Shown here piece by piece: positions 1-7,432 of a DNA stretch of 64,000 nt. A program made the translations under genes and the position numbers. Source of the stretch: an uncultured Lachnospiraceae bacterium (GTDB lineage: Bacteria > Bacillota > Clostridia > Lachnospirales > Lachnospiraceae); NCBI GenBank assembly GCA_910578335.1, contig CAJTPU010000006.1, forward strand, positions 1-64,000, read 5' to 3'. The notes beneath the pieces are model-generated. The model was not told the origin of the DNA and did not search any database. It saw nothing but the letters and a program-made list of their open reading frames with translations. Every line of letters begins with the position of its first letter. Position 1 is the first letter of the stretch.

Positions 1-162
1 AGGTATTAAGGGATTATTTACAGTCGGTGTAACATATGTTTGACAAACCTACATATTTTTGCGCTTTCTGCAAAAAATGTTATTTAGGACAATAGAAGAT
101 TTGCAAAAATCGGAGTTTTGCAATTACCTAAAGGAACAAAATGCAGAAAGGTGCGGATTGAC

Positions 163-1077
163 ATGGGTTGTTTTCAGGTAAGGACGGATTTGGCGCTGGA
201 GGCGAGGGAGAGTATTACGGATGCGGACAGCACGCTGCGGGGTGTGAAACTGGAAGAGGATTATGACGAGGAGACGGATATTAAAGTCACCAAAGTAGAA
301 ATCACCACAAAAAATGGTGCGAAAGCCATGGGAAAACCCGTGGGCACCTATATTACCATCGAGGCGCCGAACATGCTGGAGCCGGACGAGGATTATCATC
401 GGGAAATTTCCCATGTGATTGCAGGGAGACTGATGGAAATTATACCAAATGCAGGGAAAGAACAGGAAATACTGGTGGTCGGGCTGGGAAACCGCAAGGT
501 GACGGCGGATGCATTAGGACCTTATGTGGTGGATAACCTGTTTATTACAAGGCATATTGTGAAGGAATACGGAAAGGCTGCTTACAATAAGGAGCACATG
601 AATATCATCAGCAGCATTGAGCCGGGCGTGATGGGAGAAACAGGGATGGAAGCGGCAGAAATTTTGAAGGGCGTGGTGGAACAGACATCACCGCATGTTA
701 TGATTGTAATCGATGCGCTGGCGGCGAGAAGCACCAAAAGACTGAACCGGACAATCCAAATCAGCGATACGGGAATCCATCCGGGTTCGGGCGTGGGAAA
801 TCACAGAAACGCGCTGACAAAAGAAAATATGGGAATACCGGTCATTGCCATAGGAGTGCCGACCGTGGTAGATGCGGCGACCATAGTAGGCGATGCGCTG
901 GAAAAGCTTTTGGAGGAGGCAAGCGAGGCGGACAGGCACTGTTATATGGAAAACAGCCGCAATGCGTTGGCGGAGCTTCACAATATGTATGTCACCAGCA
1001 AGGATATTGATGCAGTCGTCAAGCGGGTAAGCTATACATTGTCGGAGGGAATCAATATTGCCTTGGAGCTTGCCTAG
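163..1077 (+). CDS. gpr: GPR endopeptidase (germination protease)
   Basis: Germination protease that degrades small acid-soluble spore proteins when a spore germinates; made in the forespore as a zymogen and self-processed. The N-terminus FQVRTDLALEARE, the block VVGLGNRKVTADALGPYVVDNL and the segment SIEPGVMGETGMEA are hallmarks of the family (peptidase family A25). The length of 304 residues is shorter than the roughly 370 of Bacillus GPR but normal for Clostridia. The frame stays open back to a TTG at 118. I chose ATG 163 because AGAAAGGTG lies at a good distance before it and the product then starts MGCFQVRTDLAL as in homologs. It is followed by spoIIP on the same strand after a 73-bp gap, a common sporulation pair. 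Forespore sigma control is expected from the family; I could not define a clear sigma-F/G promoter in the first 120 bases. Confidence 0.95.
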   Translation: MGCFQVRTDLALEARESITDADSTLRGVKLEEDYDEETDIKVTKVEITTKNGAKAMGKPVGTYITIEAPNMLEPDEDYHREISHVIAGRLMEIIPNAGKEQEILVVGLGNRKVTADALGPYVVDNLFITRHIVKEYGKAAYNKEHMNIISSIEPGVMGETGMEAAEILKGVVEQTSPHVMIVIDALAARSTKRLNRTIQISDTGIHPGSGVGNHRNALTKENMGIPVIAIGVPTVVDAATIVGDALEKLLEEASEADRHCYMENSRNALAELHNMYVTSKDIDAVVKRVSYTLSEGINIALELA

Positions 1078-1150
1078 AAGCAAAGTATGACGGAGAGGAG
1101 GCTGGCATAGAGAAAGCGGCGGAGGCATATATTACAGAAGAGGTGATAGC

Positions 1151-2368
1151 TTGCGGTATTTAAAAAATTATGGCGGCAGGCTGAGGCGCGCGGTATCTTC
1201 TGCGGCACTGCTGCTTATTTTGTTGCTGTATACATGCGGCATGGGAAGTCAGAAGTTTTTTCTGCCGCTTTTTACATATTCTGCCGACGGGGGAAAGGGA
1301 GCGGCAATGGCAGTCAAAGACAGCCTGATGAGTCTCATGCCGCTGTGTTACTATAATCAGGAAAAAGTGGAAGAGCCGTCTGCAGAGCCGGGAGAGATTG
1401 TGGCGGAGGAGGAAATTACCCTGCATATTATAGAGGGGGAGGGAGAAGAAGGAAGCAGGATGGACGGAGAAGAGCCGGGAGAGCCGGTGTCGGCATCGGG
1501 AGAGTCGTCGGAAGAAGCACTGCTGTCGGAGGCGCTTACGCTGGAGGAGCTTTTGGAGCAGGAAAACAGTGCATACCGTTTTGAAGCACCGCAGAAGGTG
1601 GCGGAATATGACTGGAACGCGATGACGGAATATGCCACGCTGATATCCACTTTTTATACGATTGACAGTACTGCGCAGGGCGGGAGCGATTTATTTAATA
1701 TAGAGAGCCTGATGGGCAGGGATATTACCATAGACAGGACGGGAGAAGGACCACAGATTTTGATTTACCATACCCATTCCAGAGAAAGCTTTATTGATTC
1801 ACAGCCGGGGGAACGTGCGGATACCATTGTCGGTGTCGGCGATTTTCTGGCGCAGCTTTTGACGGAGCAGTACGGATATACGGTTCTGCATCATACGGAG
1901 GAGTTTGATACGGTGCGCGACAGCGCTTATGCCAACTCGCTGCCGGCGCTGGAGAAGATTTTGGAGCAGTACCCTTCTATTCAGGTGATAATCGATTTGC
2001 ACCGGGATTCGGGAAATGCAAACCGCAATATGGTGATGGATATCGACGGAAGAAGAACGGCAAGGTTTATGTTTTTTAACGGCATATCCAGAAGTAAAAA
2101 AACGGGTGATATTGATTATCTCCATAACCCGAACCTTGCGGAAAACCTTGCATTTTCTTTCCAGATGCAGGCGGCTGCAGGGCAGTATTACCCGGGGCTT
2201 ACCAGAAAGATATATATTAAGCAGTACCGGTATAATATGCATTTGCGGGGGCGTACCCTGCTTATCGAGCTGGGCGACGAAAATAACACGGTGGAAGAAG
2301 CTAAAAACGCATGTTATCCGCTGGCATTTCTGCTGGATGCGGTACTCTCAGGCAATGCTCGTCCTTGA
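1151..2368 (+). CDS. spoIIP: Stage II sporulation protein P
   Basis: Peptidoglycan amidase/endopeptidase of the SpoIIDMP engulfment complex, anchored in the mother-cell membrane. A hydrophobic segment lies at residues 13-27 (SSAALLLILLLYTCG), then a long acidic linker rich in Glu and Ser (residues about 75-135). The catalytic SpoIIP domain follows, with IYHTHSRES near residue 205 and DLHRD near residue 281, both holding the expected zinc-ligand His residues. The start is a TTG, supported by GAAGAGGTG six bases upstream. The last 68 bases overlap the 3' end of the convergent nagA, so both C-termini share DNA. The gene lies directly after gpr, consistent with a sporulation transcript. Confidence 0.93.
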   Translation: MRYLKNYGGRLRRAVSSAALLLILLLYTCGMGSQKFFLPLFTYSADGGKGAAMAVKDSLMSLMPLCYYNQEKVEEPSAEPGEIVAEEEITLHIIEGEGEEGSRMDGEEPGEPVSASGESSEEALLSEALTLEELLEQENSAYRFEAPQKVAEYDWNAMTEYATLISTFYTIDSTAQGGSDLFNIESLMGRDITIDRTGEGPQILIYHTHSRESFIDSQPGERADTIVGVGDFLAQLLTEQYGYTVLHHTEEFDTVRDSAYANSLPALEKILEQYPSIQVIIDLHRDSGNANRNMVMDIDGRRTARFMFFNGISRSKKTGDIDYLHNPNLAENLAFSFQMQAAAGQYYPGLTRKIYIKQYRYNMHLRGRTLLIELGDENNTVEEAKNACYPLAFLLDAVLSGNARP

Positions 2369-3497
2369 TAACGGCTGTTATAGAAAGGTCCTCCTGATTT
2401 AAGATGAGAAAATGTGCTTTTTTGCCCGCGGCAATGCTGCCATAGAGCGCATCCATGCCGATGGAGCGGCAGGGATTTATGGTGGCGGCGCGCACGGCGT
2501 CCGGAAGCGGAATACCCATGGAAACGGCAGTGCGCATACAGTCATAGAGGGGGGTAACGCTTCCGGCAAGGGTACCGTCTGCCAAAACGGCACGGTTTCC
2601 CGATACAAAAACAGTAAGACCGCCCAGATGGTAATGTCCATCGGGCTTCCCCGCTGCTTCCATGCTGTCGCTGATGAGAATCATACGTTCTGCGCCAAAG
2701 AGCCTGAAAGCAGCCCTTACGGCGGAGGGGGCAATGTGCACGCCGTCACAGATGAGCTCCGCAAAGCAGGCGGGTGTATCAAAGGCGGCACCGATAACGC
2801 CGGGTGCCCTGTGGGTGAAGGGCGGCATGGCGTTGAAGAGATGGGTTACATGGTCGGCACCGGCAAGGAAAGCTGTCCTTGCGGTATCATAGTCGGCTTC
2901 GGTGTGGGCAATGGAAAAACGAAATTCTTTCCTGCACTCCTCGATACAGGAGATGGCACCGGCAAGCTCCGGTGCGAGGGATATTAGCCGGATGAGCCCT
3001 TCCGCCTTTTTTTGCAGGCGGCGAAGCAGGGCGGCGGAGGGGGTCATCAAGTGGGCGTCGTTCTGCGCCCCTTTTTTGTGCGCATTGATAAAGGGTCCCT
3101 CCATGTGAATGCCAATCAAATCGGCGCGAAGCTGCCCGCTGCTGCCGGATTGTGCTTTTTTGTAATGGGCGGCGCTTTCACAGATGTCCGCCAGCTTCTC
3201 TTCGGGCAGCGTCATGGTGGCAGGGCAGATGGTGGTGACGCCGTGGGAGAAAGCAAAGCTGCCGATGGCATCGAATGCCTCTTTCGTACCGTCGCAGAAG
3301 TCGTAACCGTCGCAGCCGTGAAAATGGATGTCGGTCAGCCCGGGCAGCACAAAGCATCCCGCAGCATCAAAGACATCTGCCGCAGAGACGGAAGCCTCCG
3401 GAGCCTGAAGCTTGGTGATAAGCCCGCTGTCTGTGTGTACCGTCATGGGGACAAAGGTGTTGTTTTCTGTAAAGACAAGCCCGTTTTTGATTATCAT
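2301..3497 (-). CDS. nagA: N-acetylglucosamine-6-phosphate deacetylase
   Basis: Cytosolic amidohydrolase that converts GlcNAc-6-phosphate to GlcN-6-phosphate and acetate in amino-sugar and wall recycling. Seen: the metal motif HFH at residues 58-60 (DIHFHGCDGYDF), HMEGPF near 131 with the metal-binding Glu, SIAHTEAD, HLFNAMPP and ISDSMEAAG with the catalytic Asp, followed by LADGTLAGS. The length of 398 residues is normal. The start has AAGGAATCTT upstream, and a minus-strand sigma-A promoter is at 3546-3574. nagB is not adjacent in this window, so the gene is a single-gene unit here. Its 3' end runs 68 bp into spoIIP; the extra C-terminal tail (about 15 residues ending NMRF) is the shared part. 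Confidence 0.93.
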   Translation of the reverse strand: MIIKNGLVFTENNTFVPMTVHTDSGLITKLQAPEASVSAADVFDAAGCFVLPGLTDIHFHGCDGYDFCDGTKEAFDAIGSFAFSHGVTTICPATMTLPEEKLADICESAAHYKKAQSGSSGQLRADLIGIHMEGPFINAHKKGAQNDAHLMTPSAALLRRLQKKAEGLIRLISLAPELAGAISCIEECRKEFRFSIAHTEADYDTARTAFLAGADHVTHLFNAMPPFTHRAPGVIGAAFDTPACFAELICDGVHIAPSAVRAAFRLFGAERMILISDSMEAAGKPDGHYHLGGLTVFVSGNRAVLADGTLAGSVTPLYDCMRTAVSMGIPLPDAVRAATINPCRSIGMDALYGSIAAGKKAHFLILNQEDLSITAVIKDEHCLRVPHPAEMPADNMRF

Positions 3498-3545
3498 AAG
3501 ATTCCTTTCGTGTGCTTTGACAGGTGGTATGCTCTTTTTATCACT

Positions 3546-3574
3546 ATTATAATGCCCTGTGCAGCGGGATTCAA
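3546..3574 (-). promoter_or_regulatory. Sigma-A type promoter for nagA
   Basis: Read on the minus strand: TTGAAT, a 17-base spacer, then TATAAT (complement of 3569-3574 and 3546-3551). It is about 50 bp upstream of the nagA start. It shares the divergent spacer with the promoter of the CPBP protease gene. Confidence 0.7.
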
Positions 3575-3620
3575 TCGGAATCTGTCCGATAATCTCTTTT
3601 CGGAGTTGATAGTAGATTTA

Positions 3621-3649
3621 TTGACGCTGCAGATAATCCTTGGTACAAT
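3621..3649 (+). promoter_or_regulatory. Sigma-A type promoter for the CPBP protease gene
   Basis: TTGACG at 3621-3626, a 17-base spacer, TACAAT at 3644-3649. It lies about 50 bp before the ATG at 3700. A short GCGC-TTAAG-type inverted repeat (GCGCGTTAAGGCGC) lies in the leader before the ribosome binding site ACAGGAGAAGG. Confidence 0.7.
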
Positions 3650-3699
3650 AAACAAAAAGGATAATATGCGCGTTAAGGCGCACGGACAGGAGAAGGACA

Positions 3700-4878
3700 A
3701 TGGACAATAATGGAACATACAGCGGGCAGCAGGGAGGAACGGCATGGCAGCAGCCGGGTAACGGACAGGCATACGGCAGTCAGCCAAATAACGGGCAGGC
3801 ATACAACGGACAGGTATACAACGGACAGGCATACAACGGACAGGCATACAATGGACAGCCGTACAACGGACAGGCATACAATGGACAGCCGTACAACGGG
3901 CAGGCATACAACGGACAGGTATACAACGGACAGCCATATAGCGGACAGCCGTACAGCTACCCGTATCCGCCCATGTATCAGCCGCCGAAAAAGGATGGTA
4001 TCGGCAAAAAGATTGGGTATTTCTTTCTGGCGCTCTCGCCGGCGGTGGTGAGCCTGCTTCTGCAGTTGATTTTAAGCCTTGCCTATGTGATGATTGCGGC
4101 AGTAATTGAAATGGTCGGCTATATGGGGCAGCATTCGGGGGCGTCTGAGTCGGTTCTGACGCAGATATTTTATCAGGCGCTGCAGGAGCATATGACGGGC
4201 GGTGTGTTTTTCTACCATCTGATGTCGCTTCCCATATTTGGGCTTTGGTATTATTTTGGCTGTAAAAAGCCCAAATTGAAGCAGTCCTTCAAGAATGTGA
4301 CATGGAAGGCGGGTGCCATAGCAGTCCTTGGAGGCGTGGTGCTCTGTCTGCTCAGCACAAGTATCGTGGGCATTGAGCAGTATCTTCTGCCAAGGATTGT
4401 GGAGGATTATGTGGAACTGATAGAGAGCATCGATATCGGGGCGGATGTTCTGTCCACAGTGGCGGCGGTGTGCCTTGCGCCCATAGGGGAGGAGCTGGTT
4501 TGCAGAGGGCTTATTTTATACTATGCCAAAAAGTCCCTGCCACGCTTCTTTTTGGCAAATATCCTGCAGGCAGCTATGTTCGGGCTTATGCATATGAACT
4601 GGGTACAGGGCATCTATGCCTTTGCCATTGGTTTGTTTTTGGGGTATCTGACGGAGCGCTATCATTCCCTGCTTCCCGCCATGCTCCTTCACTTTGTGGT
4701 GAACTTTTCCACTACATATTGGATTGACAAAGCATTTTTCTGGATTCCGGATACATTCTATGCCTATGGAATTATGTTTGTGGTAACGCTGGCGCTTGTT
4801 CTGCTGCTGGTGCTGTGGGGCGGAAAAATTCCCAAGAGGGGAGAGACGCCTGAGAGGGCAGGTCAAAAGAAGCTGTAA
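3700..4878 (+). CDS. CPBP family intramembrane glutamic endopeptidase with NGQxY repeats
   Basis: Predicted Abi/CAAX (CPBP) intramembrane protease. Residues 31-85 form about eleven NGQ(A/V/P)Y pentapeptide repeats, followed by a short Tyr/Pro-rich linker and a multi-pass membrane domain (first helix near residue 106). The catalytic signature GEELVCRG is near residue 262 and the second motif FGLMHMNW near 295; HFVVNF near 330 completes the family pattern. The family includes prenyl-protein proteases and bacteriocin-immunity proteins; substrate unknown. The repeat tail is predicted cytosolic because a Lys-rich segment (PPKKDGIGKKIG) precedes the first helix. It has its own promoter, and a strong hairpin follows at 4893-4929. 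Confidence 0.88.
   Translation: MDNNGTYSGQQGGTAWQQPGNGQAYGSQPNNGQAYNGQVYNGQAYNGQAYNGQPYNGQAYNGQPYNGQAYNGQVYNGQPYSGQPYSYPYPPMYQPPKKDGIGKKIGYFFLALSPAVVSLLLQLILSLAYVMIAAVIEMVGYMGQHSGASESVLTQIFYQALQEHMTGGVFFYHLMSLPIFGLWYYFGCKKPKLKQSFKNVTWKAGAIAVLGGVVLCLLSTSIVGIEQYLLPRIVEDYVELIESIDIGADVLSTVAAVCLAPIGEELVCRGLILYYAKKSLPRFFLANILQAAMFGLMHMNWVQGIYAFAIGLFLGYLTERYHSLLPAMLLHFVVNFSTTYWIDKAFFWIPDTFYAYGIMFVVTLALVLLLVLWGGKIPKRGETPERAGQKKL
3790..3954 (+). repeat. 15-bp tandem repeat encoding NGQxY
   Basis: About eleven in-frame copies of a 15-bp unit of the type (tac)-aac-gga-cag-gca, encoding NGQAY, NGQVY or NGQPY. Copies differ mostly by synonymous or A/P/V changes. The repeat is near-identical at DNA level, so its copy number could change by slippage. 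Confidence 0.85.
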
Positions 4879-4892
4879 AAACAGGTACAGAA

Positions 4893-4929
4893 AAAGGGGC
4901 AGCAGTGCGGTATGCAAGGCTGCCCCTTT
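4893..4929 (+). terminator. Hairpin after the CPBP gene
   Basis: AAAGGGGCAGC (4893-4903) and GCTGCCCCTTT (4919-4929) form an 11-bp perfect stem with a 15-base loop. The plus strand lacks a U-run, but the minus strand has one, so termination is more convincing for transcripts arriving from the right. On the plus strand it may attenuate read-through into the first solute-binding gene. Confidence 0.5.
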
Positions 4930-4956
4930 CAAGAACACAGGGGGAGGGAAGACCGG

Positions 4957-7401
4957 ATGGGGAATCAAAGGATAAAGCGGATAACGGCGTTTTTTCTGGC
5001 TTGTATGGTGGCGTTTCTTTTTGGAGCGTGCAGGCAGGGAGAAAATCAGTCTGATAACGGCGCCAGCAACGGTACCGGAAATATCAGCACGACGGGAGGC
5101 AGCGGTGCCGCCGGCACAACACAGGACACAGGCGGGAGGACGGAGGACAGTCAGTCCGCCTCTCCCCTGTTTTATGAATTGCCCCGCGATGAGGAAGCGG
5201 ATTCCGTAATCTACACCAGCGTCTCTTTTGAGGGAGACAGGATGTACTATATCTACACTGCTTATCAGGCTGAGGCAAAGCACAGCGAATGGTGTTATGT
5301 GGATATAGCGGATTCCCTGACAGAGCCTGTAGCGGTACTGGATTTGACAGAATATGAAACGCGGGGAGAGGAGGAGGAAACCGATGTGATGGGCGCCTGT
5401 CCCTGCGAAGACGGCGGAACGGTTTTGCTGCTGCGGACACAGCCTGTGCTTTTAGAGGATGCGCAGGAGGAAGCCTATGCGCGCCGGCAGAGAGAGACAC
5501 GCTACCGGCTCAAAAAGCTCGCGGCGGATGGGACGATAGTTTTTGACATGGAGGTTACCGCATATCTGCAGACGGCTGTGTACAGTACGGCGGGTATATT
5601 TGATTTGCAGATATTTGCGGATAAAGAGAATGCAGTCTATGTCAGCGATAAAGCAAGCTGCGTGTGGGTGTTCGACAAGGAGGGGAATCATAGGACGTCT
5701 GTCGGGCTGCAAAAGGTGCAGGGCTTTGCTGCGGCTGTGCATATGCTGCCGGACGGAAGGCTGGGCGTGCTGTATCAGGGCGGCGGCATACAGGGAAACG
5801 GTATGCAGATGGCTTTTTACAATCCGAATACGGGACAGCTTATGGAAAACCATACCAATCTGCCGCAGGGCTGCCGGGACTTTTCGCCGGCGGCGGGAGC
5901 AGACGGCGGTATACTTTTAAGCGGCGGGGTGCTGTATGAATATAACTGCAAAACGAAGGAATGCAAAGAGCTGGTGAAGTGGTCGGACTATGGCATCAAT
6001 GCGGATACTGTCCGGCAGGCGGCAGCGCTTACGGAGGGCAGGCTTGCAGTTTACTGTTCAGACTACAGAGAAGGCGCGGACAGTCTGCTGCTTTTCTTGG
6101 GACAGGATATCCAAAGCGGCGAAAATACGACCGGACCGGCGAAGGAGGTGCTCACGCTGGGCGCCATGTATGTCAGTCCTTTTTTGCGGGCGGCAGTGGT
6201 GCAGTTTAACAGGACAAATGAGCACTACCGAATCGAGATAAAAAGCTATGGGAGTACCGGCAACGCTTCCGCAGAAAACGGCGAGGATGCCAGAATGCGG
6301 TTTTACAGCGATATTATGACGGGCAATGCGCCGGATATGTTTTTAGCCGGAGAGGTCGATATGTCGCTGTTTGCCATGAAAGGGCTGATAGCGGATTTGT
6401 CTCCCTATCTGGAGGACGGCGCGGCGGTGAAGCGGGCGGATTTGTTTGATACGGTTCTTTCCGCCTACACGGTGGGGGATACGCTCTGTGCCATACCGGT
6501 CAGCTTCTGTATACGGACAATTGCCGGCAGGACCGCAGAGGTAGGCGGAGAATCCGGATGGACACTGGAAGAAATGATTGCCTTTGCGGAGGCGCATCCT
6601 AAGACGCCCCTCCTGCCCCGTGCGACAAAGAAGGAGATACTGGATGTCTGTCTGCTATTTGATTTTGACAGGTGGGTTGACTGGGAGACGGGAGAATGCT
6701 TTTTTGACACGCCGGAATTTAAAGAGGTGATGGCATTTGCCAACCGGTATCCGGCAGGAGAGGAGGCGAGCAACGGGCGGAAAATGGAGGAGATTATGGA
6801 GCATCGGGCGCTGCTGCATCGGTTTCATATTCAGCTTCTGCAGGACTGGCAGATGGAGACGCTGCTGTTTCAGGAACCCATAACGGTAATTGGTTATCCG
6901 TCTTCAGACAGGGGCGGTGTGTTCGTTGTGGGGTATGACGACGTCTGCATTAGCGCGTCCTCTCCCAATAAAGAGGCGGCGTGGTCCTTTATTGAAACGC
7001 TTCTGTCGAAAGAGTTGCAAAAGAGCAAGGAGCTTCCGCATGGCATTCCCATCAGGGCAGATGTCTTTGAAGAGAAGCTGGCGGAGGAGATGGAGCCTCA
7101 TTACAAGCTTGACGCAAACGGCGAAGTGCTGCTGGATGAAAACGGCAAGCCCAAAGAAGAATCGCATGTGGGCGTTTTTGTGGGTGACATGGAGTTCTGG
7201 CTTTATGCCGTGACGCAGGAGGAGGCGGACGGTATCCGGCAGGTTATCAGCCGGATTGACGGCATGTATGATGAAAATAATATTTTGATGGAAATCATTC
7301 TGGAAGAAATAGAGCCCTATTTTGCCGGACAGAAGTCCGTGGACGAGGCGGCGGACATTATACAGAACAGGGTGCAGCTTTATCTGAATGAAAGCAGGTA
7401 A
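4957..7401 (+). CDS. Lipoprotein: propeller-like domain fused to extracellular solute-binding domain (paralog 1)
   Basis: Predicted 814-residue secreted lipoprotein. A basic N-terminus and hydrophobic stretch end in the lipobox LFGAC, then a Gly/Ser/Asn linker. Residues about 65-410 are a beta-rich region with propeller-like blocks (VSFEGDRMYYI, VWVFDKEGNH, MLPDGRLGVLYQGG). Residues about 415-810 resemble family-1 extracellular solute-binding proteins (VVQFNRTNEHYRIEIKSYG, DIMTGNAPDMFL, LIADLSPYLEDG, GWTLEEMIAFAEAHP, EAAWSFIETLL). The C-terminus YFAGQKSVDEAADIIQNRVQLYLNESR-like block is shared by the paralogs. The frame opens at 4912 inside a hairpin; ATG 4957 has GGGAGGG upstream and gives a proper signal peptide. 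Ligand unknown; the permeases at 17160-19087 are the likely partners. Confidence 0.85.
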   Translation: MGNQRIKRITAFFLACMVAFLFGACRQGENQSDNGASNGTGNISTTGGSGAAGTTQDTGGRTEDSQSASPLFYELPRDEEADSVIYTSVSFEGDRMYYIYTAYQAEAKHSEWCYVDIADSLTEPVAVLDLTEYETRGEEEETDVMGACPCEDGGTVLLLRTQPVLLEDAQEEAYARRQRETRYRLKKLAADGTIVFDMEVTAYLQTAVYSTAGIFDLQIFADKENAVYVSDKASCVWVFDKEGNHRTSVGLQKVQGFAAAVHMLPDGRLGVLYQGGGIQGNGMQMAFYNPNTGQLMENHTNLPQGCRDFSPAAGADGGILLSGGVLYEYNCKTKECKELVKWSDYGINADTVRQAAALTEGRLAVYCSDYREGADSLLLFLGQDIQSGENTTGPAKEVLTLGAMYVSPFLRAAVVQFNRTNEHYRIEIKSYGSTGNASAENGEDARMRFYSDIMTGNAPDMFLAGEVDMSLFAMKGLIADLSPYLEDGAAVKRADLFDTVLSAYTVGDTLCAIPVSFCIRTIAGRTAEVGGESGWTLEEMIAFAEAHPKTPLLPRATKKEILDVCLLFDFDRWVDWETGECFFDTPEFKEVMAFANRYPAGEEASNGRKMEEIMEHRALLHRFHIQLLQDWQMETLLFQEPITVIGYPSSDRGGVFVVGYDDVCISASSPNKEAAWSFIETLLSKELQKSKELPHGIPIRADVFEEKLAEEMEPHYKLDANGEVLLDENGKPKEESHVGVFVGDMEFWLYAVTQEEADGIRQVISRIDGMYDENNILMEIILEEIEPYFAGQKSVDEAADIIQNRVQLYLNESR

Positions 7402-7432
7402 TTTTTAGAAAACAGTGAAGCAGGAGGGCAGT

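Noticed and set aside
118..162. Longer gpr start at TTG 118
   Set aside because: No ribosome binding site, and the extra 15 basic residues are absent from known GPR proteins; ATG 163 has a good site.
2412..3710. Plus-strand open frames opposite nagA
   Set aside because: Products are Gly/Ala/Arg-rich without domains; nagA on the minus strand has all catalytic motifs and its own promoter.
4912..4956. Upstream ATG 4912 for solute-binding paralog 1
   Set aside because: It lies inside the 4893-4929 hairpin and would add 15 polar residues before the signal peptide.
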